This document shows positions 20,072-29,288 of a stretch of 64,000 nt of DNA, one piece after another. A program made the position numbers and the translations under genes. Positions within the stretch are counted from its first letter, which is position 1. Each line of letters starts with the position of its first letter. The notes beneath the pieces are model-generated. The model made no database searches. It was not told where the DNA came from and saw only the letters and a program-made list of their open reading frames with translations. The stretch spans positions 1-64,000 of the forward strand of contig NZ_BQUN01000034.1 in assembly GCF_026008495.1 (NCBI RefSeq), written 5' to 3'. This DNA is from Streptomyces sp. A012304. Its GTDB lineage: Bacteria; Actinomycetota; Actinomycetes; Streptomycetales; Streptomycetaceae.

Positions 20072-20998
20072 ATGACGACGCTGCAACCGCCGGCGGCCGC
20101 AGAACCGCGGCCGGCACCCCCTCCGGCGAGACGGGACCGCCGCTCCTGGACGGGGTGGGGTTTCATCGGTCCCTTCGTGGCCGTGTTCGCCCTGGTCTTC
20201 CTGGCACCGATCGTGTATTCGATCTACCTCAGCCTCTTCCGCGACCAGCTCATCGGCGGCACCACCTTCGTCGGATTCGACAACTACACGCAGGCGCTGA
20301 AGGACGACCAGTTCTGGGCCGCCCTCACCCGCGTGTCGCTCTTCCTCGCCGTCCAGGTGCCGATCATGCTCGGCATCGCCCTGCTGGTGGCCCTGGCCCT
20401 GGACAGCGGACGGCTCTACGGCAAGAGCTTCTTCCGTATCACCATCTTCCTCCCGTACGCGGTGCCCGCAGTGGTCGCCACCCTGATGTGGGGCTTCATG
20501 TACGGCACGAAGTACGGACTGGTGGGCGACATCAACGAGGCGTTCGGCGTCTCCCTGCCCGACCCGCTCTCCCCCGACCTGGTGCTGGCCTCGATCGGCA
20601 ACATCGTCACCTGGGAGTTCGTCGGCTACAACATGCTGATCTTCTACTCGGCGCTGCGCGTCATCCCGCACTCCCTGTACGAGGCGGCGGAGATCGACGG
20701 CGCGGGACAGTGGCGGGTCATCACCGCCATCAAGCTGCCCGCGATCCGCGGCGCCCTCGTCATCGCGACGATCTTCTCGATCATCGGCAGCTTCCAGCTC
20801 TTCAACGAGCCCAACATCCTGCGGCCGCTGGCGCGCAACGCCATCACGACCGACTACACCCCGAACTACTACACGTACTCGCTGTCCTTCAACGGCCAGC
20901 AGCACAACTACTCCGCGACGGTGGCCATCATCATGGGCGTGATCACGATGGTGATCGCCTACGTCGTGCAGCTGCGCGGCATGCGCAAGGGAGCGTGA
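20072..20998 (+). CDS. ABC sugar importer, permease 1 (MalF type)
   Basis: Inner-membrane permease of a carbohydrate uptake (CUT1) ABC transporter. The 308-residue product has a Pro/Arg-rich cytoplasmic start, six membrane segments and the EAA loop near residues 205-225 (YEAAEIDGAGQWRVITAIKLP) that docks the ATPase. The ATG at 20072 follows GAGGA. It is the first gene of an operon with permease 2 (4-bp gap), the binding protein and two glycosidases. No ATPase gene is present, so the shared multi-sugar ATPase MsiK, used by many Streptomyces importers, is the expected energy source. Confidence 0.92.
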   Translation: MTTLQPPAAAEPRPAPPPARRDRRSWTGWGFIGPFVAVFALVFLAPIVYSIYLSLFRDQLIGGTTFVGFDNYTQALKDDQFWAALTRVSLFLAVQVPIMLGIALLVALALDSGRLYGKSFFRITIFLPYAVPAVVATLMWGFMYGTKYGLVGDINEAFGVSLPDPLSPDLVLASIGNIVTWEFVGYNMLIFYSALRVIPHSLYEAAEIDGAGQWRVITAIKLPAIRGALVIATIFSIIGSFQLFNEPNILRPLARNAITTDYTPNYYTYSLSFNGQQHNYSATVAIIMGVITMVIAYVVQLRGMRKGA

Positions 20999-21002
20999 CC
21001 CG

Positions 21003-21947
21003 ATGAGCAGCCCTCTCACCACCGACTCCCCCGCCGCCGCCAAGACCTCCGGCCCCGGTACGAGCGCGCCACGGCTGCGCGCCCCGCGCAGGCACTCCCC
21101 CGGCAAGCCCCGGCGCAGCGTGCTGCTGACGGTGCTGACCTCGCTGGTCGTCCTCTACACCGTGGTGCCGCTGATCTGGCTGGCCATCAACGCCACCAAG
21201 ACCCAGGCGGGCCTGGCCGATTCCAACGGCCTGTGGTTCAGCGACGACTTCGCCCTGTGGGACAACATCCGCGACACGTTCACGTACGACGACGGCGTGT
21301 TCTCGCGGTGGCTCCTGAACACCCTGCTGTACGTGGTGCTCGGCGCCGGCGGCGCCACCCTCCTCGCGGTCCTGGGCGGTTACGCGCTCGCGAAGTTCGA
21401 CTTCCCCGGCAAGCGCGGGATCTTCGCCGTGGTCATCGGCGCCGTCGCCGTCCCGGGCACGGCCCTCGCGGTGCCCACGTTCCTGATGTTCAGCAAGATG
21501 GGGCTGACCGACACCCCGTGGGCGGTGATCATCCCCTCGCTGGTCTCGCCGTTCGGCCTGTATCTGATGTGGGTGTTCGCGGCCGAGGCCATCCCCACCG
21601 AGCTGCTGGAGGCCGCCCGTATCGACGGGGCCGGCGAGGCGCGCACCTTCTTCACGGTCGCCCTGCCGCTCCTCGCCCCCGGCATCGTGACCGTCCTGCT
21701 GTTCACCACGGTCGCCACCTGGAACAACTACTTCCTGCCGCTGATCATGCTCAAGGACTCGGACTGGTATCCGCTGACCCTGGGCCTGAGCGTCTGGAAC
21801 TCCCAGGCGGAGACGATCGGCGGCGACGTGATCTTCAACCTGGTGATCACCGGTTCGCTGCTCACCATCATGCCGCTGATCGCCGCGTTCCTGCTGCTGC
21901 AGAAGTACTGGCAGTCCGGGCTCGCCGCGGGAAGCGTCAAGGAGTGA
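21003..21947 (+). CDS. ABC sugar importer, permease 2 (MalG type)
   Basis: Second membrane subunit, pairing with the product of the gene 4 bp upstream. The 314 residues include a long basic, Pro-rich cytoplasmic N-terminus (about 1-40), six membrane segments, and the EAA loop LLEAARIDGAGEARTFFTVA near residues 200-220. The C-terminus is LLLQKYWQSGLAAGSVKE-like, the normal end for MalG-type subunits of the CUT1 class. Confidence 0.93.
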   Translation: MSSPLTTDSPAAAKTSGPGTSAPRLRAPRRHSPGKPRRSVLLTVLTSLVVLYTVVPLIWLAINATKTQAGLADSNGLWFSDDFALWDNIRDTFTYDDGVFSRWLLNTLLYVVLGAGGATLLAVLGGYALAKFDFPGKRGIFAVVIGAVAVPGTALAVPTFLMFSKMGLTDTPWAVIIPSLVSPFGLYLMWVFAAEAIPTELLEAARIDGAGEARTFFTVALPLLAPGIVTVLLFTTVATWNNYFLPLIMLKDSDWYPLTLGLSVWNSQAETIGGDVIFNLVITGSLLTIMPLIAAFLLLQKYWQSGLAAGSVKE

Positions 21948-22036
21948 GCCCGCCCCCCGGCACCACCCCCCTCAGCCCCACGATGCGCACCCCCACCCTC
22001 ACCCTGTCCCACCCACGAAGAAGTGGAAGCACCTCC

Positions 22037-23374
22037 ATGCGCAGAACGACCAGCCGCCTGCTGCGCGGCATCGCCCTCCTGTCGACGCTCGCCCTGGGCG
22101 CCACCGCCTGCGGCGGCTCGGACGACGGCACCGACCAGAAGGCCGTCTCCGCCTCGGACATCCAGGCGGCCCTGAAGAAGGGCGGCACGGTCACGGTCTG
22201 GGCCTGGGAGCCCACGCTGAAGACGGTCGCCGCCGACTTCCAGAAGAAGTACCCCAAGGTCAAGATCAACCTGGTCAGCGAGCGGTCCGGCGACAAGCAC
22301 TACACCGCGCTGTCGAACGCCATATCCGCCGAGAAGGGCGTGCCCGACGTCGCCCAGGTCGAGTACTTCGCGGTGAGCCAGTACTCCCTCACCAAGGGCC
22401 TGTCCGACCTGGCCCCGTTCGGCGCCGACAAGCTCGCCTCGAAGTACACCCCGGGTCCGTGGAACGCGGTGAGCGAGGGCAAGGCCGTCTACGGCCTGCC
22501 GATGGACTCCGGCCCGATGGCGCTGTTCTACAACAAGACGGTCTTCGACAAGTACAAGGTCGCCGTCCCCACCACCTGGGACGAGTACGTCGAGGCGGCC
22601 CGCAAGCTGCACAAGGCCGACCCCAAGGTCTACATCGCCAACGACGCCGGCGACGCCGGCTTCACCACCAGCATGCTGTGGCAGGCGGGTTCGCGCCCCT
22701 ACAAGGTCGACGGCACCAAGGTGAAGATCGACTTCTCCGACGCGGGCGCCAAGAAGTACACCGACACCTGGCAGAAGCTCATCGACGAGAAGCTGCTCGC
22801 GCCCATCAACGGCTGGACCGACGACTGGTACAAGGGCCTGGGCGACGGCACCATCGCCACCCTGGCCACCGGCGCCTGGATGCCCGCGAACTTCGTCACC
22901 GGCGTGCCCGGTGCCGCCGGTGACTGGCGCGCGGCCCCGATGCCGGCCTGGACCAAGGGCGACAAGGCGAGCGCGGAGAACGGCGGCAGTTCGCTGACCC
23001 TGCCCGCGCTGGGCAAGAACAAGGAACTCGCCTACGCCTTCGTCGAGTACGCGAACGCCGGTGACGGTGTGCAGACCCGCGTCAAGCAGGGTGCCTTCCC
23101 GGCGACCACCGCCGAGCTGCAGTCCACCGCGTTCCAGAGCACCAAGTTCGACTACTTCGGCGGCCAGGAGGCGAACAAGATCTTCGCCGAGTCCGCCGCC
23201 AATGTCGCCGACGACTGGTCGTACCTGCCCTTCCAGCAGTACGCCAACTCGATCTTCAACGACACCGTCGGCAAGGCCTACGTCGGTGGCACCAAGCTCG
23301 CGGACGGTCTGAAGGCCTGGCAGGACGCCTCGGTCAAGTACGGCGAGGAGCAGGGCTTCACCGTCGAGAAGTAA
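22037..23374 (+). CDS. Sugar-binding lipoprotein of the ABC importer
   Basis: Captures the sugar outside the membrane and hands it to the two permeases. The 445-residue product has a lipoprotein signal (basic MRRTTSRLLR, hydrophobic core, lipobox ATAC with Cys25) and a family 1 solute-binding fold with many aromatic residues. The ATG at 22037 was chosen since it starts right at the signal peptide, 89 bp after permease 2. A strong stem-loop follows the stop, probably allowing higher levels of this subunit's message than of the downstream enzymes. The likely ligand is a galactan-derived oligosaccharide, judged from the neighbouring GH42 and GH30 genes. Confidence 0.92.
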   Translation: MRRTTSRLLRGIALLSTLALGATACGGSDDGTDQKAVSASDIQAALKKGGTVTVWAWEPTLKTVAADFQKKYPKVKINLVSERSGDKHYTALSNAISAEKGVPDVAQVEYFAVSQYSLTKGLSDLAPFGADKLASKYTPGPWNAVSEGKAVYGLPMDSGPMALFYNKTVFDKYKVAVPTTWDEYVEAARKLHKADPKVYIANDAGDAGFTTSMLWQAGSRPYKVDGTKVKIDFSDAGAKKYTDTWQKLIDEKLLAPINGWTDDWYKGLGDGTIATLATGAWMPANFVTGVPGAAGDWRAAPMPAWTKGDKASAENGGSSLTLPALGKNKELAYAFVEYANAGDGVQTRVKQGAFPATTAELQSTAFQSTKFDYFGGQEANKIFAESAANVADDWSYLPFQQYANSIFNDTVGKAYVGGTKLADGLKAWQDASVKYGEEQGFTVEK

Positions 23375-23392
23375 GCGACAGACAGCGACGCC

Positions 23393-23420
23393 GGGCGGCG
23401 CGGTCGAGGCCGCGCCGCCC
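23393..23420 (+). terminator. Intra-operon stem-loop between binding protein and GH42 genes
   Basis: Perfect 11-bp arms GGGCGGCGCGG (23393-23403) and CCGCGCCGCCC (23410-23420) with loop TCGAGG. It lies in the 73-bp gap after the binding-protein stop. Probably a partial terminator or message stabiliser. Confidence 0.65.
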
Positions 23421-23447
23421 CCTGCACCACCTTCCGGAAGGACCGCC

Positions 23448-25493
23448 ATGATCTCCACCCTCCAGTCCCGCCCGCACAGCGGGGCGGACGGTGCTCCCGC
23501 TCCGCGTCTGGCCTACGGCGCCGACTACAACCCCGAGCAGTGGCCGAGGGACGTGTGGGAGGAGGACGTCCGGCTGATGCGCGAGGCCGGCGTCACCGTC
23601 GTGTCCGTGGGGATCTTCTCCTGGGCACGTCTCCAGCCGGGCCCGGACACCTGGGACTTCGGCTGGCTCGACGAGGTCATGGACCTGCTGCACGCGGGCG
23701 GCATCGGGGTCGACCTGGCCACCGCGACCGCCTCCCCGCCGCCCTGGCTGACCACCGCCCACCCGGAGATCCTGCCGGTGACGGCGAACGGCGAGACGGT
23801 GTGGCCGGGCGCCCGGCAGCACTGGCGGCCCACCTCCCCCGTCTTCCGTGAGCACGCCCTGCGCCTGGTCCGCGAGATCGCGACGCGCTACCGGGACCAT
23901 CCGGCGCTGGTCGCCTGGCACGTCTCCAACGAGCTGGGCTGCCACAACGTCTACGACCACTCCGAGGACGCGGCGCGCGCCTTCCGGGTCTGGCTGCGCG
24001 CCCGCTACGGCACCCTGGAGGCCCTCAACCACGCCTGGGGGACGGCCTTCTGGTCGCAGCGCTACAGCGACTGGGAGCAGATCCTGCCGCCGCGGCTCGC
24101 CGCCTCCCACCCCAACCCGACGCAGCAGCTGGACTTCAAGCGGTTCTCCTCGGACGCGCTGAAGGACCATCTGCGCGCGGAGCGGGACATCCTGCGGGAG
24201 ATCACACCCGACGTGCCGGTCACCACCAACTTCATGGTGATGGGCGGCACCAAGGGCATGAACTACGCGGACTGGGCCGACGAGATCGACTTCGTCTCCA
24301 ACGACCACTACGTCCACCCCGGGCCGCAGGACCGCGACGAGCTGTCGTTCTCCGCGAACCTCGTCAGCGGCATCGCGGGCGGCCGGCCCTGGTTCCTGAT
24401 GGAGCACTCCACCAGCGCCGTCAACTGGCAGCCCGTGAACGTGGCCAAGCGGCCCGGTGACCTGGCCCGTGACTCGCTGCTGCACGTCGCGCACGGCGCC
24501 GACGCGGTGTGCTTCTTCCAGTGGCGGCAGTCGGCGGCCGGCGCCGAGAAGTACCACTCGGCGATGGTTCCGCACGCCGGGGCGGACAGCGACCTCTTCC
24601 GCGCGGTGACCGGCCTCGGCGCCACCCTCAAGGCCCTCGCGCCGGTCGCCGGCACCGAGCGCGAGCCGGCCCGGGTCGGCATCCTCTTCGACTGGGAGTC
24701 GTGGTGGGCCAGTGAGCAGGACTCCCACCCCACCTCCCTGCTCGACTACCGGCAGGAGGCCCTCGACTGGTACTCGGCGCTCCTCGCCCTCGGCGTGCGC
24801 GCCGACCTCGTCACCACCCGCGCCGACCTCTCCCGGCACCAGGTGCTGATCGCCCCGGTGCTGCACATGGTGCCCGCCGAGCTCGCCAAGGAGCTGACGC
24901 GCTACGCCGAGCAGGGCGGCCACCTCGTCACCACGTACTTCTCCGGGGTCGTCGACGAGAACGACCACGTCTGGCTGGGCGGCTACCCGGGCGCGCTGCG
25001 CGAGCTGCTCGGCATCCGCATCGAGGAGTTCGGGCCGCTCCTCGCCGGGGAGAGCGTGGAGCTGGACGACGCGTCCACGGGCAGCCTTTGGACCGACCGG
25101 ATCACCGTCACCGACGCCGACACCCAGGTCCTGGCCCGCTACCGCACGGGCGTGCACGCGGGCCGGCCCGCCGTGACCCGGCGGCCCACCGGCGACGGCT
25201 CGGCGTCCTACGTCTCCACGCGTCTGGGCGCCGACGGGCTCGCCTCGCTGCTGCCGCGGCTGCTGGAGCCGGCCGGGGTGAGCAGCGAGCTGCCGGCCGA
25301 GGTGCGCGGACGAGTCGAGCTGACCGTCCGGCGCGGGGCCACGGGCCGGTTCCTGTTCGTCGTCAACCGCACCGACGACACGGTGCCGGTGACCGGTCTG
25401 CCCGGCGAAATCCTGCTCGGGACCACCGAAGCCGACGGCGCGCTCGTCCTCGGCCCGAGAGCGGTCGCCGTACTGCGGCAGCCCTCCGCCTGA
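23448..25493 (+). CDS. GH42 beta-galactosidase (intracellular)
   Basis: Releases galactose from beta-galactosides brought in by the linked importer. The 681-residue product has no signal peptide. The catalytic TIM barrel has acid/base Glu162 in WHVSNELGCH and nucleophile Glu319 in FLMEHSTSAVNWQ, both in the standard GH42 context; the trimerisation and C-terminal beta domains follow. The length is normal (about 650-700). It is the fourth gene of the operon that begins with the permeases, behind a stem-loop. Together with the secreted GH30 enzyme it implies a route in which galactan is cut outside, imported, and finished inside. Confidence 0.95.
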   Translation: MISTLQSRPHSGADGAPAPRLAYGADYNPEQWPRDVWEEDVRLMREAGVTVVSVGIFSWARLQPGPDTWDFGWLDEVMDLLHAGGIGVDLATATASPPPWLTTAHPEILPVTANGETVWPGARQHWRPTSPVFREHALRLVREIATRYRDHPALVAWHVSNELGCHNVYDHSEDAARAFRVWLRARYGTLEALNHAWGTAFWSQRYSDWEQILPPRLAASHPNPTQQLDFKRFSSDALKDHLRAERDILREITPDVPVTTNFMVMGGTKGMNYADWADEIDFVSNDHYVHPGPQDRDELSFSANLVSGIAGGRPWFLMEHSTSAVNWQPVNVAKRPGDLARDSLLHVAHGADAVCFFQWRQSAAGAEKYHSAMVPHAGADSDLFRAVTGLGATLKALAPVAGTEREPARVGILFDWESWWASEQDSHPTSLLDYRQEALDWYSALLALGVRADLVTTRADLSRHQVLIAPVLHMVPAELAKELTRYAEQGGHLVTTYFSGVVDENDHVWLGGYPGALRELLGIRIEEFGPLLAGESVELDDASTGSLWTDRITVTDADTQVLARYRTGVHAGRPAVTRRPTGDGSASYVSTRLGADGLASLLPRLLEPAGVSSELPAEVRGRVELTVRRGATGRFLFVVNRTDDTVPVTGLPGEILLGTTEADGALVLGPRAVAVLRQPSA

Positions 25494-25556
25494 CCCCGCG
25501 CCTCCCCCGTACCCCCATGACTCCTCGGCACGGCACGCACCCGTGTCGGGGGCCAT

Positions 25557-25583
25557 CCCTTCCCGCCCCGACAGCGGGAAGGG
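25557..25583 (+). terminator. Stem-loop between GH42 and GH30 genes
   Basis: Perfect 10-bp arms CCCTTCCCGC (25557-25566) and GCGGGAAGGG (25574-25583) with a 7-base loop, ending 35 bp before the GH30 start. It may reduce read-through or protect the upstream message. Confidence 0.55.
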
Positions 25584-25618
25584 CCCACGCAGCGACCGCA
25601 CCGCAGTTGGGAGCACAG

Positions 25619-27652
25619 ATGGCACGCCGTACCCGCAGCAGACGGTCCCTCGGGGCCGCCGCACTCACCGCCCTGGCCACCGGGGCCGCCCTGCTGAGTG
25701 TCCCCGCGCAGGCGGAGGCAGCCGCCTCCGTCACCGTGCAGCCGGACCCGTCCTACCAGCAGGAGAGGTTCGAGGGCTGGGGCACCAGCCTGGTCTGGTT
25801 CGCCAACGCCACCGGCGACTACCCGCCGGCGATCCGCGAGAAGCTGGCGCGGCTCCTCTTCGGCGACGACGGGCTGGCGCTGAACATAGCCCGGTACAAC
25901 ATCGGCGGCGGCAACGCCCCGGACGTCAAGGACTACCTGCGCGCGGGCGGCGCCGTCGAGGGCTGGTGGCAGGCCCCGGCCGGCACCACCCGCGAGGACA
26001 CCGACTGGTGGAGCGCCGACGACCCGGCCGACTGGAACAAGGACGCCGACGCCACCCAGCGCTGGTGGGTGGACCGCATCAAGAAGGACATCACCCACTG
26101 GGAGACCTTCAGCAACTCCCCGCCCTGGTTCATGACGGTCAGCGGCTATGTGTCGGGCGGCTTCAACGCCACCACCGACCAGTTGAAGACCGAGTCGGTC
26201 GACGACTTCGCCGCCTACATGGCGGGCGCGACGAAGCGGCTGGAGAAGGCGCACGGCATCAAGGTCAAGACCGTCGACCCGTTCAACGAGCCGAACACCA
26301 ACTACTGGAGCACCCGCCTGGGTGCGGACGGCGAGCCGGTCGGCGGCCGTCAGGAGGGCGCCCACATGGGCCCCGAGCTCCAGCAGAAGGTTCTCGCCGC
26401 TCTGGCGCCCGCGCTGAAGAAGGCGAAGACCAAGGCGGAGATCTCCGCGATGGACGAGACCAACCCGTCGATCTTCGCGCAGAACTGGAACGCCTACTCC
26501 CAGGAAGCCCGTGACGCCGTCGACCAGATGAACGTCCACACCTACGGCACCGGGCAGCGCACCACCGTCCGGGACCTGGCCAAGGCGGCGGACAAGCCGC
26601 TGTGGATGAGCGAGGTCGAGGGCGACTGGGGCGACGGCCAGAGCTTCACCGACATGCGCCCCGGTCTCGGTCTCGCCCAGCGCATCGTCGACGACCTGCG
26701 GGAGCTGGAGCCCAAGGCCTGGGTGTTCTGGCAGCCGGTCGAGGACTACGACAACATGAAGCCGGGCGGCGAGTCCGCCAAGGGCGGCAACTGGGGCAGC
26801 ATCCAGATCCCGTTCAGCTGCACCTCCACGGACACCCTGGAGACCTGCCCGATCTACACGAACACCAAGTTCGACACCGCCCGCAACTTCACCCACTTCA
26901 TCAAGCCCGGCGACAAGCTGATCAAGGTGAACGACACCTCCAGCGCCGCCGCCGTGACCAAGGACGGCAAGGGCCTCTCGCTCGTCCACGTCAACAGCAC
27001 CACCGAGGCCCGCACGGTCACCATCGACCTGTCCAAGTTCCGCCGGATCGGCAAGGACGCGACCGTCACCCCGGTCGTCACCAGCGCCGACGGCAAGCTG
27101 GAGCAGCAGGCGCCGGTGAAGGTCAGCGACCGCAAGGCCACCTTCACCGTGCCCGCCCAGTCGGTGACCTCCTTCGCCGTCCAGGGCGTGTCCGGTGTCG
27201 CGAAGGACGCCCCGCTGATCCGCAAGGGCCACACCTACACGCTGACCGGTGTCCAGAGCGGCAAGGCCGTCACCGTCGCCGCGAACGGCACCAACCTGGT
27301 CATCGGCACGGGCAACGGCAGCACCGCCCAGCAGTGGCAGCTGGACGCCCGCTACGGCGAGACCGGCGCCCGGCAGCGGTACGTGTTCGCCAACCCGGCG
27401 GAGGGCGAGCGCCTCGCCGTCCGTGACAACGTGCCCGTGGTGGAGCCCGACACGGGCGAGCGGGACCCCGCCACCGAGTGGATCATGTCGACCACCGGTG
27501 ACGGCACCTGGACGCTGGTGAACGTCGCCACCGGGCGCCTGCTGGAGGTCGGCGGGCAGGCCACCCACGAGGGTGCCGCCGTCACCACCTGGCAGGCCAA
27601 CTCCGGTGCCAACCAGCGCTGGAGGGTGACGGACGTGACCCCCACGGACTGA
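25619..27652 (+). CDS. Secreted GH30 galactanase-type enzyme with C-terminal ricin-like (CBM13-type) domain
   Basis: Extracellular glycosidase, best matched to bacterial endo-beta-1,6-galactanases of GH30_5, which cut the side chains of arabinogalactan. The 677-residue product has a signal peptide (1-35), a TIM barrel from about 38 with FEGWGTSLVWFA, acid/base Glu224 in DPFNEPNTNYW and nucleophile Glu332 in LWMSEVEGDWG, and a beta-sandwich linked to the barrel (about 440-530). Residues about 540-677 show the ricin-like pattern (GTGNGSTAQQWQLD, TTWQANSGANQRW). The ATG at 25619 begins the signal peptide. Last gene of the galactan operon. Subfamily is by recall of motifs, so 1,6-galactanase rather than another GH30 activity is moderately sure. 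Confidence 0.85.
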   Translation: MARRTRSRRSLGAAALTALATGAALLSVPAQAEAAASVTVQPDPSYQQERFEGWGTSLVWFANATGDYPPAIREKLARLLFGDDGLALNIARYNIGGGNAPDVKDYLRAGGAVEGWWQAPAGTTREDTDWWSADDPADWNKDADATQRWWVDRIKKDITHWETFSNSPPWFMTVSGYVSGGFNATTDQLKTESVDDFAAYMAGATKRLEKAHGIKVKTVDPFNEPNTNYWSTRLGADGEPVGGRQEGAHMGPELQQKVLAALAPALKKAKTKAEISAMDETNPSIFAQNWNAYSQEARDAVDQMNVHTYGTGQRTTVRDLAKAADKPLWMSEVEGDWGDGQSFTDMRPGLGLAQRIVDDLRELEPKAWVFWQPVEDYDNMKPGGESAKGGNWGSIQIPFSCTSTDTLETCPIYTNTKFDTARNFTHFIKPGDKLIKVNDTSSAAAVTKDGKGLSLVHVNSTTEARTVTIDLSKFRRIGKDATVTPVVTSADGKLEQQAPVKVSDRKATFTVPAQSVTSFAVQGVSGVAKDAPLIRKGHTYTLTGVQSGKAVTVAANGTNLVIGTGNGSTAQQWQLDARYGETGARQRYVFANPAEGERLAVRDNVPVVEPDTGERDPATEWIMSTTGDGTWTLVNVATGRLLEVGGQATHEGAAVTTWQANSGANQRWRVTDVTPTD

Positions 27653-27676
27653 CCCCGTCCCACGTCACTCCGGCGA

Positions 27677-27715
27677 CCCGCGCCCGTACCGTGTTCCTCG
27701 CGGTGCGGGCGCGGG
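27677..27715. terminator. Strong bidirectional stem-loop between GH30 and CHAD genes
   Basis: Fifteen-position stem CCCGCGCCCGTACCG (27677-27691) with CGGTGCGGGCGCGGG (27701-27715), one wobble pair, 9-base loop. It sits between two convergent genes. Confidence 0.75.
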
Positions 27716-27724
27716 CATTGCGGG

Positions 27725-29260
27725 TCAGGAACGCAGCGCCTTGCGCGGGCGGCCCCGGGAGACCCGCTTCCACAGCTCGGGGAGTTCCCGCTCCCGTGCG
27801 GCGGCGTTCGCCTGTTCCAGGCCGTGGAGCAGACCCCAGGTGAAGCCGGGCTCGCCGGCGGCGTGGGCGGCGACCGCCTGCTGGCGCAGGGTGTCGCGGG
27901 CGACGACGCTGTCGTGGTGGTCGCCGAGCGCCTTCTGAACCGCCTTGACCCGCTTGGCCAGCCGCTCCGCCGGGCCGCCGAGGGCGGGACGGGCCGCCTC
28001 GGCGGCGTAGCGCAGGCGTTTGGCGCCCTTGCGGGCGTCGTGGAGGGCGGCGTCGCGGTCCGGGCCCGGCGGCTTGTTCCGGGCGCGTTCCAGCCGGTCG
28101 GCGAGCCGGTCGTACTCCTTCGAGAGCGCCTTGGGCAGGACCTTCGCGGGCTTGCGGGAGGCCTTGGAGCGCAGCGGCGGTCGGGTGCTCAGCCGGTTCA
28201 GCGCCTCCAGGAGGGCCAGGTAGCGGGGGGAGGTCAGCGCGGCGAGGGAGCGTTCGCGGGCCTCGGAGGAGCGGGCGGCGTCCCAGGCCTGGAGGCGGGC
28301 GGAGGCGGGGCCGAGGACCAGTTCGCCGGGCAGTTCCTCCAGGGCCGTGCGCATCCGCTCCGCGAGTACCTCCTGGTCGCGTTCGGCGCCCAGTTCGGCA
28401 CCGAGCCACTTCAGCTCGGCCCGGAGCGGGTCGGTGACCTCGCGGTCGAAGAGGGAGCGGTACGAGCGCAGACAGCTGCGCAGGCGCCGGCAGGCGACCC
28501 GCATCCTGTGCACCGAGTCCGGCAGTCCGCGGCGTACCGCCGGGTCGAGGTCCACCAGGGTGCGGACCTGCTCACGGACGTAGGCGAGTACCTGCCCACC
28601 GGCGGAGCCCGCCGGCACCTCGGTGGGCCGGTCAGGTGCGGGCGCCGTGTCCGGGGTGGTCTCCGCGAGGGCTCGGGCCAGCTTGGACGGTGTCCGCAGC
28701 CGGGTGAAGCCCTCCTTGCCGAGCGCCTTGTCGACGCGGTCGAGGAGGCGACGGTCGCCGTCGCCGACGAGTTCGACCTCCAGTTCCACCCAGTCCGCGC
28801 GTCCGCCGTCCACCCGCAGGGAGTCGGCCCGCACCTCGTCGAGGACGACCTCGGCCAGCAGCGCGCCGTCGGCGTCCAGGAGTTCGCGTACGGCCCGGTG
28901 GGAGCGGACGCGCACCACCGGCTCCAGGGGGGCGCCGCGGGTCCGGGAGAGGGTCAGCTCCCGCAGCCGGCCGGGGATCTCCTCCTGGAGCGGCGCGTGA
29001 ACCTCCTCACGGGTGTCGTCGTCCAGCGGCAGCTTGAGGTGCCAGCCGGCGTCGGAACCGCCCGTGCGGCGGCGCAGGGTCGCGGCGCTGCGGGTCAGGC
29101 GCAGGTCTTCGGTGTCGTAGTAGACCGCGTCCAGGTCCTGGGTGCCGGCGTCGGCGAGGGAGGTGCCGTCGCCCGCGCCGGTCAGGCCGGGCAGCCGGGG
29201 GAAGTGGGCCGAGCCCGGCGCCTCGTACTTTCGCTCCGTCTCCCGTGTCGACTGGGTCAT
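27725..29260 (-). CDS. CYTH-CHAD domain protein
   Basis: A 511-residue cytoplasmic protein. The CYTH part (about 1-210) begins with the ExExK signature ETERK (Glu7, Glu9, Lys11) and continues with charged strands (YYDTEDLRL, TLRRRTGG, WHLKLPL) that form the triphosphate tunnel. The CHAD part (about 245-511) is helical and rich in His and Arg (VHRMRVACRRLRSCLRSY, HDARKGAKRLRYAAEA), a polyphosphate-binding module. Likely role: inorganic triphosphate hydrolysis or polyphosphate binding. The start at 29260 is 28 bp after the STM4011-type stop, on the same strand, so it may be co-transcribed with that cassette. The ATG with the ExExK context decides the start; an upstream in-frame start is unlikely. 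Confidence 0.9.
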   Translation of the reverse strand: MTQSTRETERKYEAPGSAHFPRLPGLTGAGDGTSLADAGTQDLDAVYYDTEDLRLTRSAATLRRRTGGSDAGWHLKLPLDDDTREEVHAPLQEEIPGRLRELTLSRTRGAPLEPVVRVRSHRAVRELLDADGALLAEVVLDEVRADSLRVDGGRADWVELEVELVGDGDRRLLDRVDKALGKEGFTRLRTPSKLARALAETTPDTAPAPDRPTEVPAGSAGGQVLAYVREQVRTLVDLDPAVRRGLPDSVHRMRVACRRLRSCLRSYRSLFDREVTDPLRAELKWLGAELGAERDQEVLAERMRTALEELPGELVLGPASARLQAWDAARSSEARERSLAALTSPRYLALLEALNRLSTRPPLRSKASRKPAKVLPKALSKEYDRLADRLERARNKPPGPDRDAALHDARKGAKRLRYAAEAARPALGGPAERLAKRVKAVQKALGDHHDSVVARDTLRQQAVAAHAAGEPGFTWGLLHGLEQANAAARERELPELWKRVSRGRPRKALRS

Positions 29261-29288
29261 GTGTACCCGGTTGACGCACCGCGCCGAA

